38,687 nucleotides of DNA from Paenibacillaceae bacterium (GTDB lineage: Bacteria; Bacillota; Bacilli; Paenibacillales; NBRC-103111). Positions 38,618 through 38,687 of the stretch are shown piece by piece. The notes under the pieces are model-generated. The model had not been told where the DNA came from. It ran no database searches and saw only the letters and a program-made list of their open reading frames with translations. The position numbers were made by a program, and so were the translations under genes. Where the stretch lies: NCBI GenBank assembly GCA_029256065.1, contig JAQSYT010000007.1, positions 1 through 38,687 of the forward strand, given 5' to 3'. Positions within the stretch are counted from its first letter, which is position 1, and each line of letters begins with the position of its first letter.

Positions 38618-38676
38618 CCCCAAAAAGTGAAGGAATGCTGCGTAGTAATTCCGGGTACTTTTGGGGGAGCCCCCTT
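38618..38676. repeat. Structured 3' repeat element, copy 2
   Basis: CCCCAAAAAGTGAAGGAATGCTGCGTAGTAATTCCGGGTACTTTTGGGGGAGCCCCCTTAAA; same layout as 27607-27670. Confidence 0.65.
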
Positions 38677-38687
38677 AAACCAGAACA

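Overview
This 38.7 kb window looks like a Paenibacillus-type Firmicute chromosome; that assignment is inferred from protein content and codon usage. It carries about 24 confident protein-coding genes. They are: the 3' end of a flotillin; an NAD(P)-binding oxidoreductase; a 7TMR-DISM-type histidine kinase; a TetR regulator and a YhgE/Pip membrane protein that share a 23-bp operator; an UgtP/MGDG-synthase-like glycosyltransferase; a Gfo/Idh/MocA oxidoreductase; an SgrR-like regulator; a YcdB/SLH surface protein; a double-GNAT protein; a YihY/BrkB membrane protein; two tail-to-tail DMT transporters; thymidine kinase; a receiver plus large histidine kinase operon with a divergent OmpR-type regulator; gltB-gltD; a stalk-domain lipoprotein; a metallophosphoesterase divergent from a VTC / DUF4956 / CotH operon; an azoreductase; and a hypothetical protein. 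Two small genes are read directly from the sequence: a 51-aa DUF1540-like protein absent from the ORF track, and a 55-aa protein hidden in a longer ORF. The most unusual non-coding signal is a set of intergenic clusters built from ~50-bp units, each with two small hairpins. Three clusters (about 6.3, 29.5 and 37.4 kb) each hold four units arranged two in one orientation then two in the other. A fourth (about 31.6 kb) is a 51-52 bp direct tandem array. A separate two-copy 3' element (after gltB and after the last gene) has paired changes in its stem. The most interesting protein system is VTC / DUF4956 / CotH with the divergent phosphoesterase, where the CotH protein has a glycine-rich insertion right after its WDYN motif. 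No tRNA, rRNA, transposase or CRISPR array was recognised.
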